Shown here piece after piece: positions 23,533 through 32,877 of a stretch of 64,000 bases of DNA. The position numbers and the translations under genes are program-made. The DNA is from MED-G105 sp038522945 (lineage in GTDB: Bacteria > Pseudomonadota > Alphaproteobacteria > Caulobacterales > Parvularculaceae). A model generated the notes under the pieces. That model made no database searches. It saw nothing but the letters and a program-made list of their open reading frames with translations, and was not told the DNA's origin. Where the stretch lies: the NCBI GenBank assembly GCA_038522945.1, contig JBCBJV010000001.1, positions 186,001-250,000 of the forward strand, in the 5' to 3' direction. Each line of letters begins with the position of its first letter. Within the stretch, counting starts at the first letter, position 1.

Positions 23533-26424
23533 TTAGAAAGACGTCCCGGCGCTAAACCGGAAGCTTTCGACGCGGTCGTAGTCTTCTTTCATCAAGACCT
23601 CTGCCAAGTCAAATCGGACAGGGCCAAACGGAGAGTCCCAGCTGATCGACACACCGGCCGAAAGACGAAGGGAAAGATCATCCTGTACCGGCGCAATACA
23701 ATTCAAAAATCCGGTCGGCTCACCAGTGGCTTGGGCATTTATGAGTGCGATATCTGCACCTACGTTACAAAGCTGGCCGGTCTCCGCATCGACAAAGAAG
23801 TCAGTATTTGAGTTGGCCAGCTTGTCTTGATCGTCAACAAGGCCAACCGTTCCAAAGTCACTGAACAATGCTGCCCGGATGCCGTACTCCGGCGGCAATG
23901 GCAGGGGCAAACGGATTTCAGCCGTACCCACTGCATAGAGTTTAGCACCGAGCGATTGCCCTTCAATGGCACCGCCTTGGCGCAACCCACCCCCGGTCAG
24001 GAAACGAGGACCAATACCGGCAACATCAAATCCGCGGAAGGTGCCCGCTCCCTCAAAGAACCGGTCCTGAACTCGGACCGTGTCGCCATTGATGCCGTCA
24101 ATATAACCAGCGCGCAGTTGGACTTTTCCGATGAAGTTGCCGAACAGGCGCTTGTAGAAGGCGCCCGATCCTTCTGAGCGCAGGAAGTCTACATCACCGC
24201 CGAGACCAGCGAAGGACTGACCAATGGTAACCCGCCAGCCGCGAGTGGTGTCGATCGGATTATCCCGTGTGTCGAATGCCAGAGAGTACCCGATCAGCGA
24301 TGTGAAGAATTTTCCGCGCGAAGAACATTGTGGGAAGAACGACGTTTGGAACCCATCGCAGGTTTCAAAGACAACACCTTGAATTGGCACCAGGGTGCTC
24401 GGATCCAATACTTCCGTTGGGTTACCTTCTTCATCGACGCTCAGAACAATGTTGCCGTTATCATCTGTTTGCAGCTGAGCACCTGCAGCATCTTCCGGAT
24501 CTGGATCACCTTGTGTAAAAAAATTCGAGTCTGAAGTCAGTTCGAAGGTTCCATTCCCGAGATCACGAACATTGTTTGCAAAGAAGATCTGTCCGTCAGG
24601 CGCCACGAAGCCAGTGGTATCAACGACGCCGACATTCGTAATAAAGCCGCGCGACAAAGCTTGGTTTTGAACCTCTGCGGTCATCTGGCTAGGCGACAAA
24701 CTGCTGTCGATAAACCCAAGCGGATCATTTGTCGCCTCAAGTGACAAGTCGTCAAAGACGATGCGGTCGCGCGAGAACTGATACTGAAGACTGCCGCGGC
24801 CATACTCAGATACTTGGAAACCGGCGTTCAAACCGAAGCCGATCCGATTACGGATAATATCCGCTTCCCGGAAGTCTGTCCGCGAATTAAACGCGGAGAA
24901 TCCGGCAGCCAGATTTCGATCAAGAAAGTAGGGCTGCGTAAAGCGCAGATCGATGTTCCGGGTCCGGGATGAAAGCTGTCCTCGCAAGCGCAGGAACTGC
25001 CCTCGGCCCATTAGGTTGCGTTCTTCAATGGAGACATCGACAATGAAGTTGTCCGTACTCGAAACACCGACCCCGACACTGAATGCGCCTGTGGATTGCT
25101 CCTGGACACTCACGTCCAGTTCGGTGCGATCCGGTCCGCGTCCGGGCTTTTCTTCAATTTCAACCTGGCTGAAATATTGGAGCGCATTGATCCGCGCTTT
25201 TGACCGGTCAACGAGGACCCGGTTAAATGCGTCACCTTCAGCCAGCCGAAGTTCCCGGCGAATGACCTTATCGAGCGTCCGCGTGTTCCCCTTGATATTG
25301 ATTCGATCCACGTAGACGCGGGGGCCTTCATTCACCTGAAAGGTCAGGTCGATGGTCTTTGTTTCCGGGTTGCGATCAAGCCGAGGAGAAACGTCGACAA
25401 ACGCATAGCCCAGCGAGCCTGTGGCAAAGGTGATTGACTCAACTGACTTCTCGACGCGCTCTCCATTAAATGTCTGGCCGGTCTTGATCGGCACAAACCG
25501 TTCTAGCGAGCCTTCATCGAGACGGTCGAGCGTCGTCTTTACGCGCACATCGCCAATCTCATACTTTTCACCCTCGTCGATTGAAAAGGTGATGAAGAAG
25601 TCTTCACGATCCGGCGTCAGTTCAGCGACCGCCGAGATAACCTGAAAGTCCGCGTACCCATTTCGAGCGTAGTGCTGGCGAAGGAGATCGCGTTCATATT
25701 CGAGGCGATCCGGATCATAGTTGCTGTTAGATGAGAACAAGCGCCACCAGCGGCTTTCCTTCGTCAGAAGAACGCCACGCAGTTCGCTGCTGGAAAACGC
25801 CTCGTTGCCGATAAAGTTGACCTTCGCAACGCCGGTCTTTGGCCCTTCATCGATCTCATAAATGACGTCGACACGGTTCTGTTCCAAAGGTTTGACTTTG
25901 GGCGTCACCGTCGCCGCAAACCGCCCGGTCGCTCGATAAACCTCGATGATTCGCTGAACGTCTGACTGCGCTTTTGCTCGGGTGAAAACTGCGCGAGCGG
26001 CCAGTTGAATTTCTTCAGTGATCTTATCGTCTTTGACCCGCTTGTTTCCCTCTAGAAGGACACGGTTCACGATCGGATTTTCTTCGACCTCGATAAGAAG
26101 CGTGCCGTCGGGCAGCATCTCCATGGAGACATCCGAAAATAGGCCAGTGTTGAAAAGCGTTTTTAGACCTACGTCGAGGAGTTGCGAATTCGCCCGGTCG
26201 CCTGGCTGGAAGACAAGATAAGAAGCGATCGTCTGCGCTTCGATTCGTTGATTGCCGCGGACAGCAATCCCCTGAATGACTGGCGCCGCCACGATTTCGG
26301 GCTGGGGGACGTTCTGGTCTTGCGCCGCTGCATCGGGGACGAACACAATCCCGCCGAACAACAACACCGAAAAGAGAACAACAAGTGCGCCGATGGCGCT
26401 GCGCACTGGTGAAAGAATATCCAT
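23533..26424 (-). CDS. bamA: Outer membrane protein assembly factor BamA
   Basis: BamA is the core of the BAM complex, folding beta-barrels into the outer membrane. The 963 residues have a signal sequence (to about 35), five POTRA domains (about 50-440, for example IAVRGNQRIEAQTI, VNFIGNEAFSSSEL, INIKGNTRTLDKVI) and a 16-strand barrel with the conserved TFRGF (795-799) and C-terminal phenylalanine. It is 150 residues longer than E. coli BamA because of two enlarged barrel loops: about 560-705 (Asp/Gly/Asn-rich, Cys689 and Cys700) and about 863-915 (Cys886 and Cys909). Confidence 0.97.
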   Translation of the reverse strand: MDILSPVRSAIGALVVLFSVLLFGGIVFVPDAAAQDQNVPQPEIVAAPVIQGIAVRGNQRIEAQTIASYLVFQPGDRANSQLLDVGLKTLFNTGLFSDVSMEMLPDGTLLIEVEENPIVNRVLLEGNKRVKDDKITEEIQLAARAVFTRAKAQSDVQRIIEVYRATGRFAATVTPKVKPLEQNRVDVIYEIDEGPKTGVAKVNFIGNEAFSSSELRGVLLTKESRWWRLFSSNSNYDPDRLEYERDLLRQHYARNGYADFQVISAVAELTPDREDFFITFSIDEGEKYEIGDVRVKTTLDRLDEGSLERFVPIKTGQTFNGERVEKSVESITFATGSLGYAFVDVSPRLDRNPETKTIDLTFQVNEGPRVYVDRINIKGNTRTLDKVIRRELRLAEGDAFNRVLVDRSKARINALQYFSQVEIEEKPGRGPDRTELDVSVQEQSTGAFSVGVGVSSTDNFIVDVSIEERNLMGRGQFLRLRGQLSSRTRNIDLRFTQPYFLDRNLAAGFSAFNSRTDFREADIIRNRIGFGLNAGFQVSEYGRGSLQYQFSRDRIVFDDLSLEATNDPLGFIDSSLSPSQMTAEVQNQALSRGFITNVGVVDTTGFVAPDGQIFFANNVRDLGNGTFELTSDSNFFTQGDPDPEDAAGAQLQTDDNGNIVLSVDEEGNPTEVLDPSTLVPIQGVVFETCDGFQTSFFPQCSSRGKFFTSLIGYSLAFDTRDNPIDTTRGWRVTIGQSFAGLGGDVDFLRSEGSGAFYKRLFGNFIGKVQLRAGYIDGINGDTVRVQDRFFEGAGTFRGFDVAGIGPRFLTGGGLRQGGAIEGQSLGAKLYAVGTAEIRLPLPLPPEYGIRAALFSDFGTVGLVDDQDKLANSNTDFFVDAETGQLCNVGADIALINAQATGEPTGFLNCIAPVQDDLSLRLSAGVSISWDSPFGPVRFDLAEVLMKEDYDRVESFRFSAGTSF

Positions 26425-26433
26425 GCTGCAGAC

Positions 26434-27699
26434 CTAGCTATACTTCGAAAGAAGATTGCTGACGTCATTCCACGTCACAAAAATCATGAAAGACGCCAAT
26501 AGAACGATTCCGACCCTAAACCCGATCGCTTGCGCCCTTGCCCCCAACGGCTTGCCTGCGATCCCCTCGACGGCGTAGTACACCAAATGGCCGCCGTCGA
26601 GAACCGGTATCGGCAAAAGATTCAAGAAACCGATTGAAACAGAGACAAGCCCTGCCAGATTGATGAAATTGACAAGGCTAACGCGCAGCCGGTCGAGCAG
26701 ACTGACATCGACGTCATCCCCTGTTTCAGCAAACCCTGACATGGCTGTTTGGCTCGCATACTGCGCCATTTTTACAGGCCCACCGAGCTGTTCTGCGCTT
26801 TCTTTGCCGGCAATTAGACGTCCGATGAATTTCAAGGTTGCGCCGATAACATCGACCACTGTCCCGGACGCTTTTTGCAGCGCCTCCAGCGGACCCAAAC
26901 GCACGAATGTTACAGCATTGTTAGGTGGCCCGATGCCGAGCTGACCGGCCTCAGCCTCGTTCCCATAGGCATCTTCGATCACTGTCCGACGCGGCGTTGC
27001 AATGATTTCAACCGTCTCACCACCGCGGTCGACTTCAAAGGTGAGCTTCTCGCCAGCGTTCAGGCGCACAAGAATTTGCAGATCACGGAAATCACGAAGT
27101 TCTTTGCCATTGACCGAGAGCATCCGATCCCCAGCCTCAAAACCGGCTTCCTCGGCAGCACTGTTTTCGACGACACGGCCCACAAGCGGTTCCGTCACAT
27201 AGGTGCCGAGTGCTACCAATAATCCCCAGAAAATGGCTATCGCGAGAATGAAGTTCGAAATAGGGCCGGCAGCGACGATCATCGCACGCGCCCACAGGGG
27301 CTTGAAATGGAAGCAGACCGCCTTTTCTTCGGCGGTCATTCCTTGCCCAACTTCTTCTTCATTGCCCGGCTTTGGAAATTGCGTGGTCGCCGGGCCGCCG
27401 CGCTCTTCTTCGACTTCAGCGCCAGGATTGGACGCAGCTGATCCATCGCCGAAAAACTTCACGTAACCACCAAACGGCAGCATGGCGATTCGCCATTCAG
27501 TGCCTTTTTTGTCGACCCATCGTGCCAATGGCTTGCCAAATCCAATGGAAAAAGTGTCGACCCGTACGCCGAGGGCGCGCGCCATAGAAAAGTGCCCAAA
27601 CTCATGGACAAAAACGATGATCGTCAGCAGGCACACGAACGCGATTAACGCGATCGGCAATACAAAAAAGATATCCTGAAGAAGCGCGGAGAGGTTCAT
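26434..27699 (-). CDS. rseP: Site-2 intramembrane metalloprotease RseP (MmpA-type)
   Basis: RseP-family proteases cleave membrane-bound substrates after an initial site-1 cut; the Caulobacter member MmpA processes PodJ. The 421 residues contain the zinc motif HEFGH (32-36), the second-site LDGGH (367-371), a PDZ domain (about 170-245, VVENSAAEEAGFEAGDRMLSVNG) and four membrane helices. There is one PDZ domain rather than the two of E. coli RseP, plus a 40-residue acidic insertion (about 85-125) before it. It starts the bamA-skp stretch, nine bases upstream of bamA. Confidence 0.94.
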   Translation of the reverse strand: MNLSALLQDIFFVLPIALIAFVCLLTIIVFVHEFGHFSMARALGVRVDTFSIGFGKPLARWVDKKGTEWRIAMLPFGGYVKFFGDGSAASNPGAEVEEERGGPATTQFPKPGNEEEVGQGMTAEEKAVCFHFKPLWARAMIVAAGPISNFILAIAIFWGLLVALGTYVTEPLVGRVVENSAAEEAGFEAGDRMLSVNGKELRDFRDLQILVRLNAGEKLTFEVDRGGETVEIIATPRRTVIEDAYGNEAEAGQLGIGPPNNAVTFVRLGPLEALQKASGTVVDVIGATLKFIGRLIAGKESAEQLGGPVKMAQYASQTAMSGFAETGDDVDVSLLDRLRVSLVNFINLAGLVSVSIGFLNLLPIPVLDGGHLVYYAVEGIAGKPLGARAQAIGFRVGIVLLASFMIFVTWNDVSNLLSKYS

Positions 27700-27796
27700 C
27701 TATACTCTTTCGATGCGGGACACCAACGCTTAACGGCGCTCGCCTGTCGTACTCAACTTACCCCACTGACAGCAATTCAATGCTTGTTGCCAGCTA

Positions 27797-29053
27797 TTAC
27801 GCCGCCGCCCTTTCAGCCACAAACCCTCTCGCCAGACTGCGCGCAGCGGTATCCGCTGCCACAGCCTCTTCGAGGCTGGAAAGAACAGCCGGCCCGTTGT
27901 GCCGTCCCGTCTCCTCCAAAACCTGCTCGGTAACGGCGGGAATGTCCAGAAATTTTATGCCGCCTTCAAGAAACGAAGCAACGGCGATTTCGTTGGCGGC
28001 ATTGAGGGCCGCGGGATAAATCCCGCCTTTCTCAACCGCAGCGCGCGCCAGGCGCAAGGCAGGAAAGCGCTCAGTGTCCGGCGCTTCAAATGTCAGCTCA
28101 CGGACGGCAGCGAAGTCGAGTTTCGCTGATGGGCTCGGCGTGCGATCGGGCCAAGCCAAGGTCGAAGCAATAGGCGTGCGCATATCAGGTGTTCCCAGCT
28201 GAGCAAGAACAGAGCCATCTACATACTCAACCATGGAATGGATAACGGATTGCGGGTGGACTAAAATCTCAATTTGCTCATGGGGTACCGGGAACAAATG
28301 AGCTGCCTCAATGAGCTCAAGGCCCTTGTTCATCATTGTGGCGGAATCAACTGAAATCTTCGCCCCCATACTCCAGTTGGGATGCGCGACGGCCTGCTCG
28401 CGTGTTGCAGCGGCCATCTGCTCTTTTGTCCATGTACGGAAGGGTCCGCCGGATGCTGTGAGGATCAAACGTGAAATCCTGTGGGGCCGATCAAAATCAA
28501 ACACCTGAAAAATCGCATTGTGTTCTGAATCAACCGGCAAAAGCGCCCCGCCAGCCTTTTCAACAGCGGCTTTAACAACGTCCCCCGCACACACGAGGCA
28601 CTCTTTGTTGGCAAGCGCCACATCGGCGCCGCGCTCAGCGGCCTTCAGTGTCGGCTTTAAGCCCGCCGCTCCGACGATCGCCGCCATGACCCAGTCCGCA
28701 TCACGGCTGCCCGCTTCTTCAATCGCCTCCGGCCCTGCCCCGATTTCGATGTCTTCACCGGCCAGCGCATCGCGCAGATCGGCTTCCAAGTGCGCCTCAC
28801 CGATCGCTACAAATTCCGGCCGGAATTTCCGCGCCTGCTCTGCCAGCAGAGCGACATTTCGATTGGCCGTCAGCGCCGAAATTTTAATCTCAGCCTCACC
28901 GCGGCTCGCAGCAAAATCCAATAGATCAAGCGTATTCACACCAATAGACCCGGTTGACCCTAAGATCGTGATCCGCCGTTGCCGCCCGGAAAGCCCTGTC
29001 ATCGCCGCACTTTGTTGAGTTTTGTGCTGCGGCTGCTCGAATGTATCCGCCAA
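27797..29053 (-). CDS. dxr: 1-deoxy-D-xylulose 5-phosphate reductoisomerase
   Basis: Dxr makes MEP in the non-mevalonate isoprenoid pathway, feeding undecaprenyl synthesis by UppS nearby. The 418 residues show the NADPH-binding ITILGSTGSIGVNTLDLL, the ALANKECLVCAGD and PVDSEHNAIFQ active-site regions and KISVDSATMMNKGLELIEA. The start is a TTG at 29053 behind GAGGG; an in-frame ATG at 29002 is an alternative closer to the usual N-terminus. Confidence 0.95.
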   Translation of the reverse strand: MADTFEQPQHKTQQSAAMTGLSGRQRRITILGSTGSIGVNTLDLLDFAASRGEAEIKISALTANRNVALLAEQARKFRPEFVAIGEAHLEADLRDALAGEDIEIGAGPEAIEEAGSRDADWVMAAIVGAAGLKPTLKAAERGADVALANKECLVCAGDVVKAAVEKAGGALLPVDSEHNAIFQVFDFDRPHRISRLILTASGGPFRTWTKEQMAAATREQAVAHPNWSMGAKISVDSATMMNKGLELIEAAHLFPVPHEQIEILVHPQSVIHSMVEYVDGSVLAQLGTPDMRTPIASTLAWPDRTPSPSAKLDFAAVRELTFEAPDTERFPALRLARAAVEKGGIYPAALNAANEIAVASFLEGGIKFLDIPAVTEQVLEETGRHNGPAVLSSLEEAVAADTAARSLARGFVAERAAA

Positions 29054-29192
29054 GAAGCTACCCTCATTTCTTTGTTCGTCCCGCGCAATCCGTTCGGACC
29101 GGTCCTTCGCGGTTCAAGTCCGAGTACCCCTGCAACTGCGCCGCCCACAAAGACGAGCGCCGATCTCTCGGACCCACTCATTCACATTGGTC

Positions 29193-30095
29193 TTATAACT
29201 TAGACGCGGCGATAAGCCCATAAAGGACTAATGTCATCGCTGTTGTGGCAAAAATCATCCCGTCCAGGCGGTCCAACGCGCCGCCATGTCCGGGAATAAC
29301 CCCGCTCATATCTTTGATCCCAAAGACCCGTTTGAACGCTGACTCTGTCATATCGCCAAGTATCGACACAAGGCCCAACGAGCCGCCAATCAACGCAAAC
29401 ACGTAATCCGCGCCGGTCCCGAATGCCCAACGCGCACCGACAAGCCCCGCAATTGTGCCAAACAAAATGCCAGCAGCTGCCCCGGCCCAGGTTTTTGCCG
29501 GCGAAAGGGCGGGTGAAAGGCGGGGTCCGCCAATGAAACGTCCGGCAAAGTAAGCTCCGCTATCGGCAGACCATACAATCGCGAACAATAAAAATGTCAG
29601 GGCCCGGCCGTTTTCAACATCAAGGCGCAACCACAAAAGGGCAACGCAAGGCGCAAGGATATAGGCAGGGCCAAATGCCGCCCAAGAGTACTTTCTCGCC
29701 CCAAAATGGCTTGCCCAAATCGCGGCAAGGCTGGTCAAAAAACAAATGGCATACGCCAGCGGATAAGCCCGCAGGGCAGCGGTGACCATGGCACCCGCTG
29801 CGCCGAGCGCCAGCACATAAAAAAGAGCCGAGACGTCCCTTTTTTCGATCATCCGTGCCCATTCAAAACACATGAAGACGAGCATAAAAGCCACGACCGC
29901 GGCAAAGATCGGCCCGCCGAAATACACGCCAGCGAGGGTAACCCCGCCAAGTACCGCACCGGACATGCACCGAAGGACAAGCGAATCTTTAGTCGCCACC
30001 ATCCCTGTTGGAGATGGTTCAGGCGACGCAAGCTGTTCAGGCTTCGCGATCTGGTCGTCGGGAACTTCAGCACCTGTCGTCATTGCGGCTCGCAT
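29193..30095 (-). CDS. cdsA: Phosphatidate cytidylyltransferase
   Basis: CdsA makes CDP-diacylglycerol for phospholipid synthesis. The 300 residues have about eight membrane helices and the signature LGDMTESAFKRVFGIKDMSGVIPGHGGALDRLDG near the C-terminus (split motif SAFKR...KD...PGHGG..DR.D). The N-terminal ~40 residues are polar and variable and no good ribosome-binding site is seen before the ATG at 30095, so a later start (Met32) is possible. It lies between uppS and dxr as in other proteobacteria. Confidence 0.93.
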   Translation of the reverse strand: MRAAMTTGAEVPDDQIAKPEQLASPEPSPTGMVATKDSLVLRCMSGAVLGGVTLAGVYFGGPIFAAVVAFMLVFMCFEWARMIEKRDVSALFYVLALGAAGAMVTAALRAYPLAYAICFLTSLAAIWASHFGARKYSWAAFGPAYILAPCVALLWLRLDVENGRALTFLLFAIVWSADSGAYFAGRFIGGPRLSPALSPAKTWAGAAAGILFGTIAGLVGARWAFGTGADYVFALIGGSLGLVSILGDMTESAFKRVFGIKDMSGVIPGHGGALDRLDGMIFATTAMTLVLYGLIAASKL

Positions 30096-30228
30096 TACAG
30101 GATAAGGCTAGAAGGAGAAAGCCCAGAGCGTGGGTTGGGGGGTGGCCCTTCACAACAGGCATTTGTGGGGTCTGGGGTCAAGGAGAGTTCGTTAGGCGCA
30201 TGGACGGGCAGATCGAACGGGACCAGCC

Positions 30229-31092
30229 TTACTTTTCGCACTCCAGTCGGTCGGGCGTTGCCGCTTCGACCCCGCCAAACCGACGTTCACGGCGGCAAAA
30301 CTCATTGATTGCCGCCATCATGCTTTGCGCCCCAAAATCCGGCCACAGAACATCAAGAAAGACATACTCAGCATACGCCGCTTGCCAGAGGAGGAAGTTA
30401 CTGATGCGCTGCTCGCCGCTTGTGCGGATAACAAGGTCCGGATCCGGTGCGTCGCCCGTATCCAACCGGCCTGTGAGCTCTGCTTCCGTCACATCCGCTG
30501 CAGATAACTTGCCATTGCGAGCATCTTCCACCAGGCTCTGCGCAGCTCTGACGAGCTCGTCTCGCCCGCCATAGTTGAAGGCAATTTGCAACAGGAATTT
30601 GTCGTTCGAGGCGGTTTCCCGTTCCGCTCGGCTCACAAGGGTGCGCAATTCAAAGTCGAGATTGCGCCGATCACCAATAATCTTGACGCGGACACCATTG
30701 TTTTTCAAATCTGGAAGGTCGCGGCCAATGAACTCTCGCAAGAGGTTCATCAGTGCTCTGATCTCCCCAGCAGGCCGACGCCAATTTTCCGTTGAAAAAC
30801 TGTAGAGGGTCAAACATTCAAGGCCGAGATCACGGGCAGCTTCCACGGCTCGGCGAGCCGCCTCCACACCAGCGCGATGCCCCTCACCGCGCGGCAAATC
30901 CCGCGCCTTGGCCCAACGGCCATTGCCGTCCATAATGATCGCGACATGACGGACGGCAGGGGCTGGAGTAGGGGCTTCAACCGCGCCCTCCTTGTCACCG
31001 ATTACAGGCTCCGATCGAACACGCGGACCGTCTCGCAGGGACTGCGTCCCCGAGCTATCATCGACCGGAATTCTGTGGGCCGTTTCCGCCAA
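30229..31092 (-). CDS. uppS: Undecaprenyl diphosphate synthase (isoprenyl transferase)
   Basis: UppS makes the C55 lipid carrier for peptidoglycan and O-antigen. From about residue 48 the family core is clear: HVAIIMDGNGRWAKARDLPR, GHRAGVEAARRAV, LTLYSFSTENWRRP and the C-terminal DLVIRTSGEQRISNFLLWQ with YAEYVFLDVLWPDF. The start is TTG at 31092, seven bases behind AGGAAGG; the first ~45 residues form a non-conserved extension. Confidence 0.95.
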   Translation of the reverse strand: MAETAHRIPVDDSSGTQSLRDGPRVRSEPVIGDKEGAVEAPTPAPAVRHVAIIMDGNGRWAKARDLPRGEGHRAGVEAARRAVEAARDLGLECLTLYSFSTENWRRPAGEIRALMNLLREFIGRDLPDLKNNGVRVKIIGDRRNLDFELRTLVSRAERETASNDKFLLQIAFNYGGRDELVRAAQSLVEDARNGKLSAADVTEAELTGRLDTGDAPDPDLVIRTSGEQRISNFLLWQAAYAEYVFLDVLWPDFGAQSMMAAINEFCRRERRFGGVEAATPDRLECEK

Positions 31093-31126
31093 TTGTTCGC
31101 CTTCCTAAATTTTTGCGAGGCCATTC

Positions 31127-31681
31127 TCAGACCTGCATAATCTCCGCTTCTTTCTTTTCTAGCGCGGCATCTATTTCCTTAACCTTATCATCGGTCAGTT
31201 TTTGCACTTGCTCGGAGAGCTTTTTCTGCTCATCTTCACTGACGCCTTCGGCTTTTTTGACCGCTTCCATGCCTTCCCGTCGCACATTCCGGACAGACAC
31301 TTTTGCCTGTTCGGCATATTTACCTGCGACTTTGGTCATTTCAACACGGCGTTCTTCTGTCAATGGCGGAACGGGCACGCGCACTGTTGTGCCATCAACC
31401 ACTGGATTGATGCCAAGGCCGGAGTCTCGGACGGCCTTTTCAACGGCACCAACCATGCCCTTGTCCCAGACTTGAATGGAAATCGACCGCGGTTCCGGAA
31501 CACTGACCGTGCCTACCTGGTTCATCGGCATTTGGGAGCCATAGGCATCTACCATGATCGGTTCTACCAGGTTCGCGCTCGCACGCCCTGTACGCAATCC
31601 AGAAAATTCGTTCTTCAAGGCCGCCAACGCACCGTCCATGCGCTTTTCCAGATCCTTTAGATCGATATCGCCATTACTCAT
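31127..31681 (-). CDS. frr: Ribosome recycling factor
   Basis: RRF splits post-termination ribosomes with EF-G. The 184 residues have the standard length and the elements GLRTGRASANLVEPIMVDAYG, QVGTVSVPEPRSISIQVWD and the C-terminal helix with VRNVRREGMEAVKKAE and LTDDKVKEIDAALEKKEAEI. It lies downstream of pyrH and upstream of uppS, the conserved order. Start ATG at 31681. Confidence 0.97.
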   Translation of the reverse strand: MSNGDIDLKDLEKRMDGALAALKNEFSGLRTGRASANLVEPIMVDAYGSQMPMNQVGTVSVPEPRSISIQVWDKGMVGAVEKAVRDSGLGINPVVDGTTVRVPVPPLTEERRVEMTKVAGKYAEQAKVSVRNVRREGMEAVKKAEGVSEDEQKKLSEQVQKLTDDKVKEIDAALEKKEAEIMQV

Positions 31682-31754
31682 TTTATTGTTCTCCTTTTTA
31701 GAGCATCGTTTCCGTTCATGGCCAAAATGCGCCGCCGGAAAGGTTGCATAAAGA

Positions 31755-32495
31755 CTATTCTCCGGCGATCACCGTCCGGGCGCCTTGCCCGGTCAATGCA
31801 CCGACTATTCCGCCTGATTCGCCAATGGAAAAGACAACGATCGGAATCCCATTCTCGCGGGTCAAGGCAATCGCGGCCTGGTCCATGACTTTCAGGTCAC
31901 GGACCATAACTTCATGGTAGGTCAGCGTGTCAAACCGAGTTGCATCAGGATCCTTCTTGGGGTCCGCGGAATAAACGCCGTCGACATTTGTGCCTTTAAA
32001 GAGAGCGTCACATCCCATTTCGGCGGCTCTGAGCGCCGCTGCGGTGTCCGTTGTGAAAAACGGATTACCCGTGCCGGCAGCAAAGATGACCACCCGTCCC
32101 TTTTCCATGTGGCGGACCGCACGTCGGCGAATGTATGGCTCGCAGATTGCTGTCATCTCGATAGCCGACATGACCCGTGTAAAGAGCCCCTGTTCTTCCA
32201 GCGCGTTCTGAAGCGCAAGCGCGTTCATGACGGTCGCAAGCATGCCCATATAATCAGCGCTGGCCCGTTCCATCCCCTGCGCAGCCCTGCTGACGCCGCG
32301 GAAAATGTTACCACCGCCAACAACAAGGCTCACTTCCACGCCGATGGATTTTGCCTCTGCAATTTCAGACGCGATCCGTGTTACCGTGTCGAAATCGATC
32401 CCGTATTGGCCGGGGCCCATCAACGCTTCACCGGAGACTTTTAAAAGAACCCGCTTAAACGTTGGCTGCAGTGTCGTCGATTGAAGTGAGCCCAT
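31755..32495 (-). CDS. pyrH: UMP kinase
   Basis: PyrH phosphorylates UMP to UDP. The 246 residues contain FKRVLLKVSGEALMGPGQYGID, VVGGGNIFRGV, DYMGMLATVMNALAL and the FFTTDTAAALRAAEMGCD loop of the amino acid kinase fold. It is separated from tsf by 382 bases that include the rpsB-tsf terminator, so it starts a new transcript here. Confidence 0.96.
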   Translation of the reverse strand: MGSLQSTTLQPTFKRVLLKVSGEALMGPGQYGIDFDTVTRIASEIAEAKSIGVEVSLVVGGGNIFRGVSRAAQGMERASADYMGMLATVMNALALQNALEEQGLFTRVMSAIEMTAICEPYIRRRAVRHMEKGRVVIFAAGTGNPFFTTDTAAALRAAEMGCDALFKGTNVDGVYSADPKKDPDATRFDTLTYHEVMVRDLKVMDQAAIALTRENGIPIVVFSIGESGGIVGALTGQGARTVIAGE

Positions 32496-32814
32496 CCGTT
32501 GCGTGTCCCTGTCGCATTTTTCAGCCGCTGGCTGGTTGCCGGCTGGATTAAAGTCAGACCAGAATTAGTCACTTTGCGTTCGTGCCAGGGCCGTTCTGGC
32601 CTTGCTGACCCGCAAAAAAAGCACTGTCGATGAAGTGAAACCCAGGAATTTCAGGCCGAGGCTCGCAACACGCATCACTGATTTCGGACTTTACGGCGGG
32701 TCGCTTCATTTGCAAGCAGGACCCCCCTCCACTCGTTGCGGCAATATTCCTTCCAGCCCCCGACCAGCCTTTAGACCCAAGCCGTCAGGTGAAAGCAGGA
32801 TCTCAGTGGGACAC

Positions 32815-32842
32815 AAAAAAACCAGCTGCAGTGCAGCTGGTT
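32815..32842 (-). terminator. Intrinsic terminator after tsf
   Basis: Minus strand ACCAGCTGC and GCAGCTGGT (32833-32841 and 32821-32829) pair perfectly and are followed by at least six T residues (32815-32820). It lies 36 bases after the tsf stop. The remainder of 32496-32814 presumably holds the pyrH promoter, but I see no clear element. Confidence 0.9.
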
Positions 32843-32877
32843 CCATTAGCGCAGACGCAAAGGTGCGCGACGCTCGC

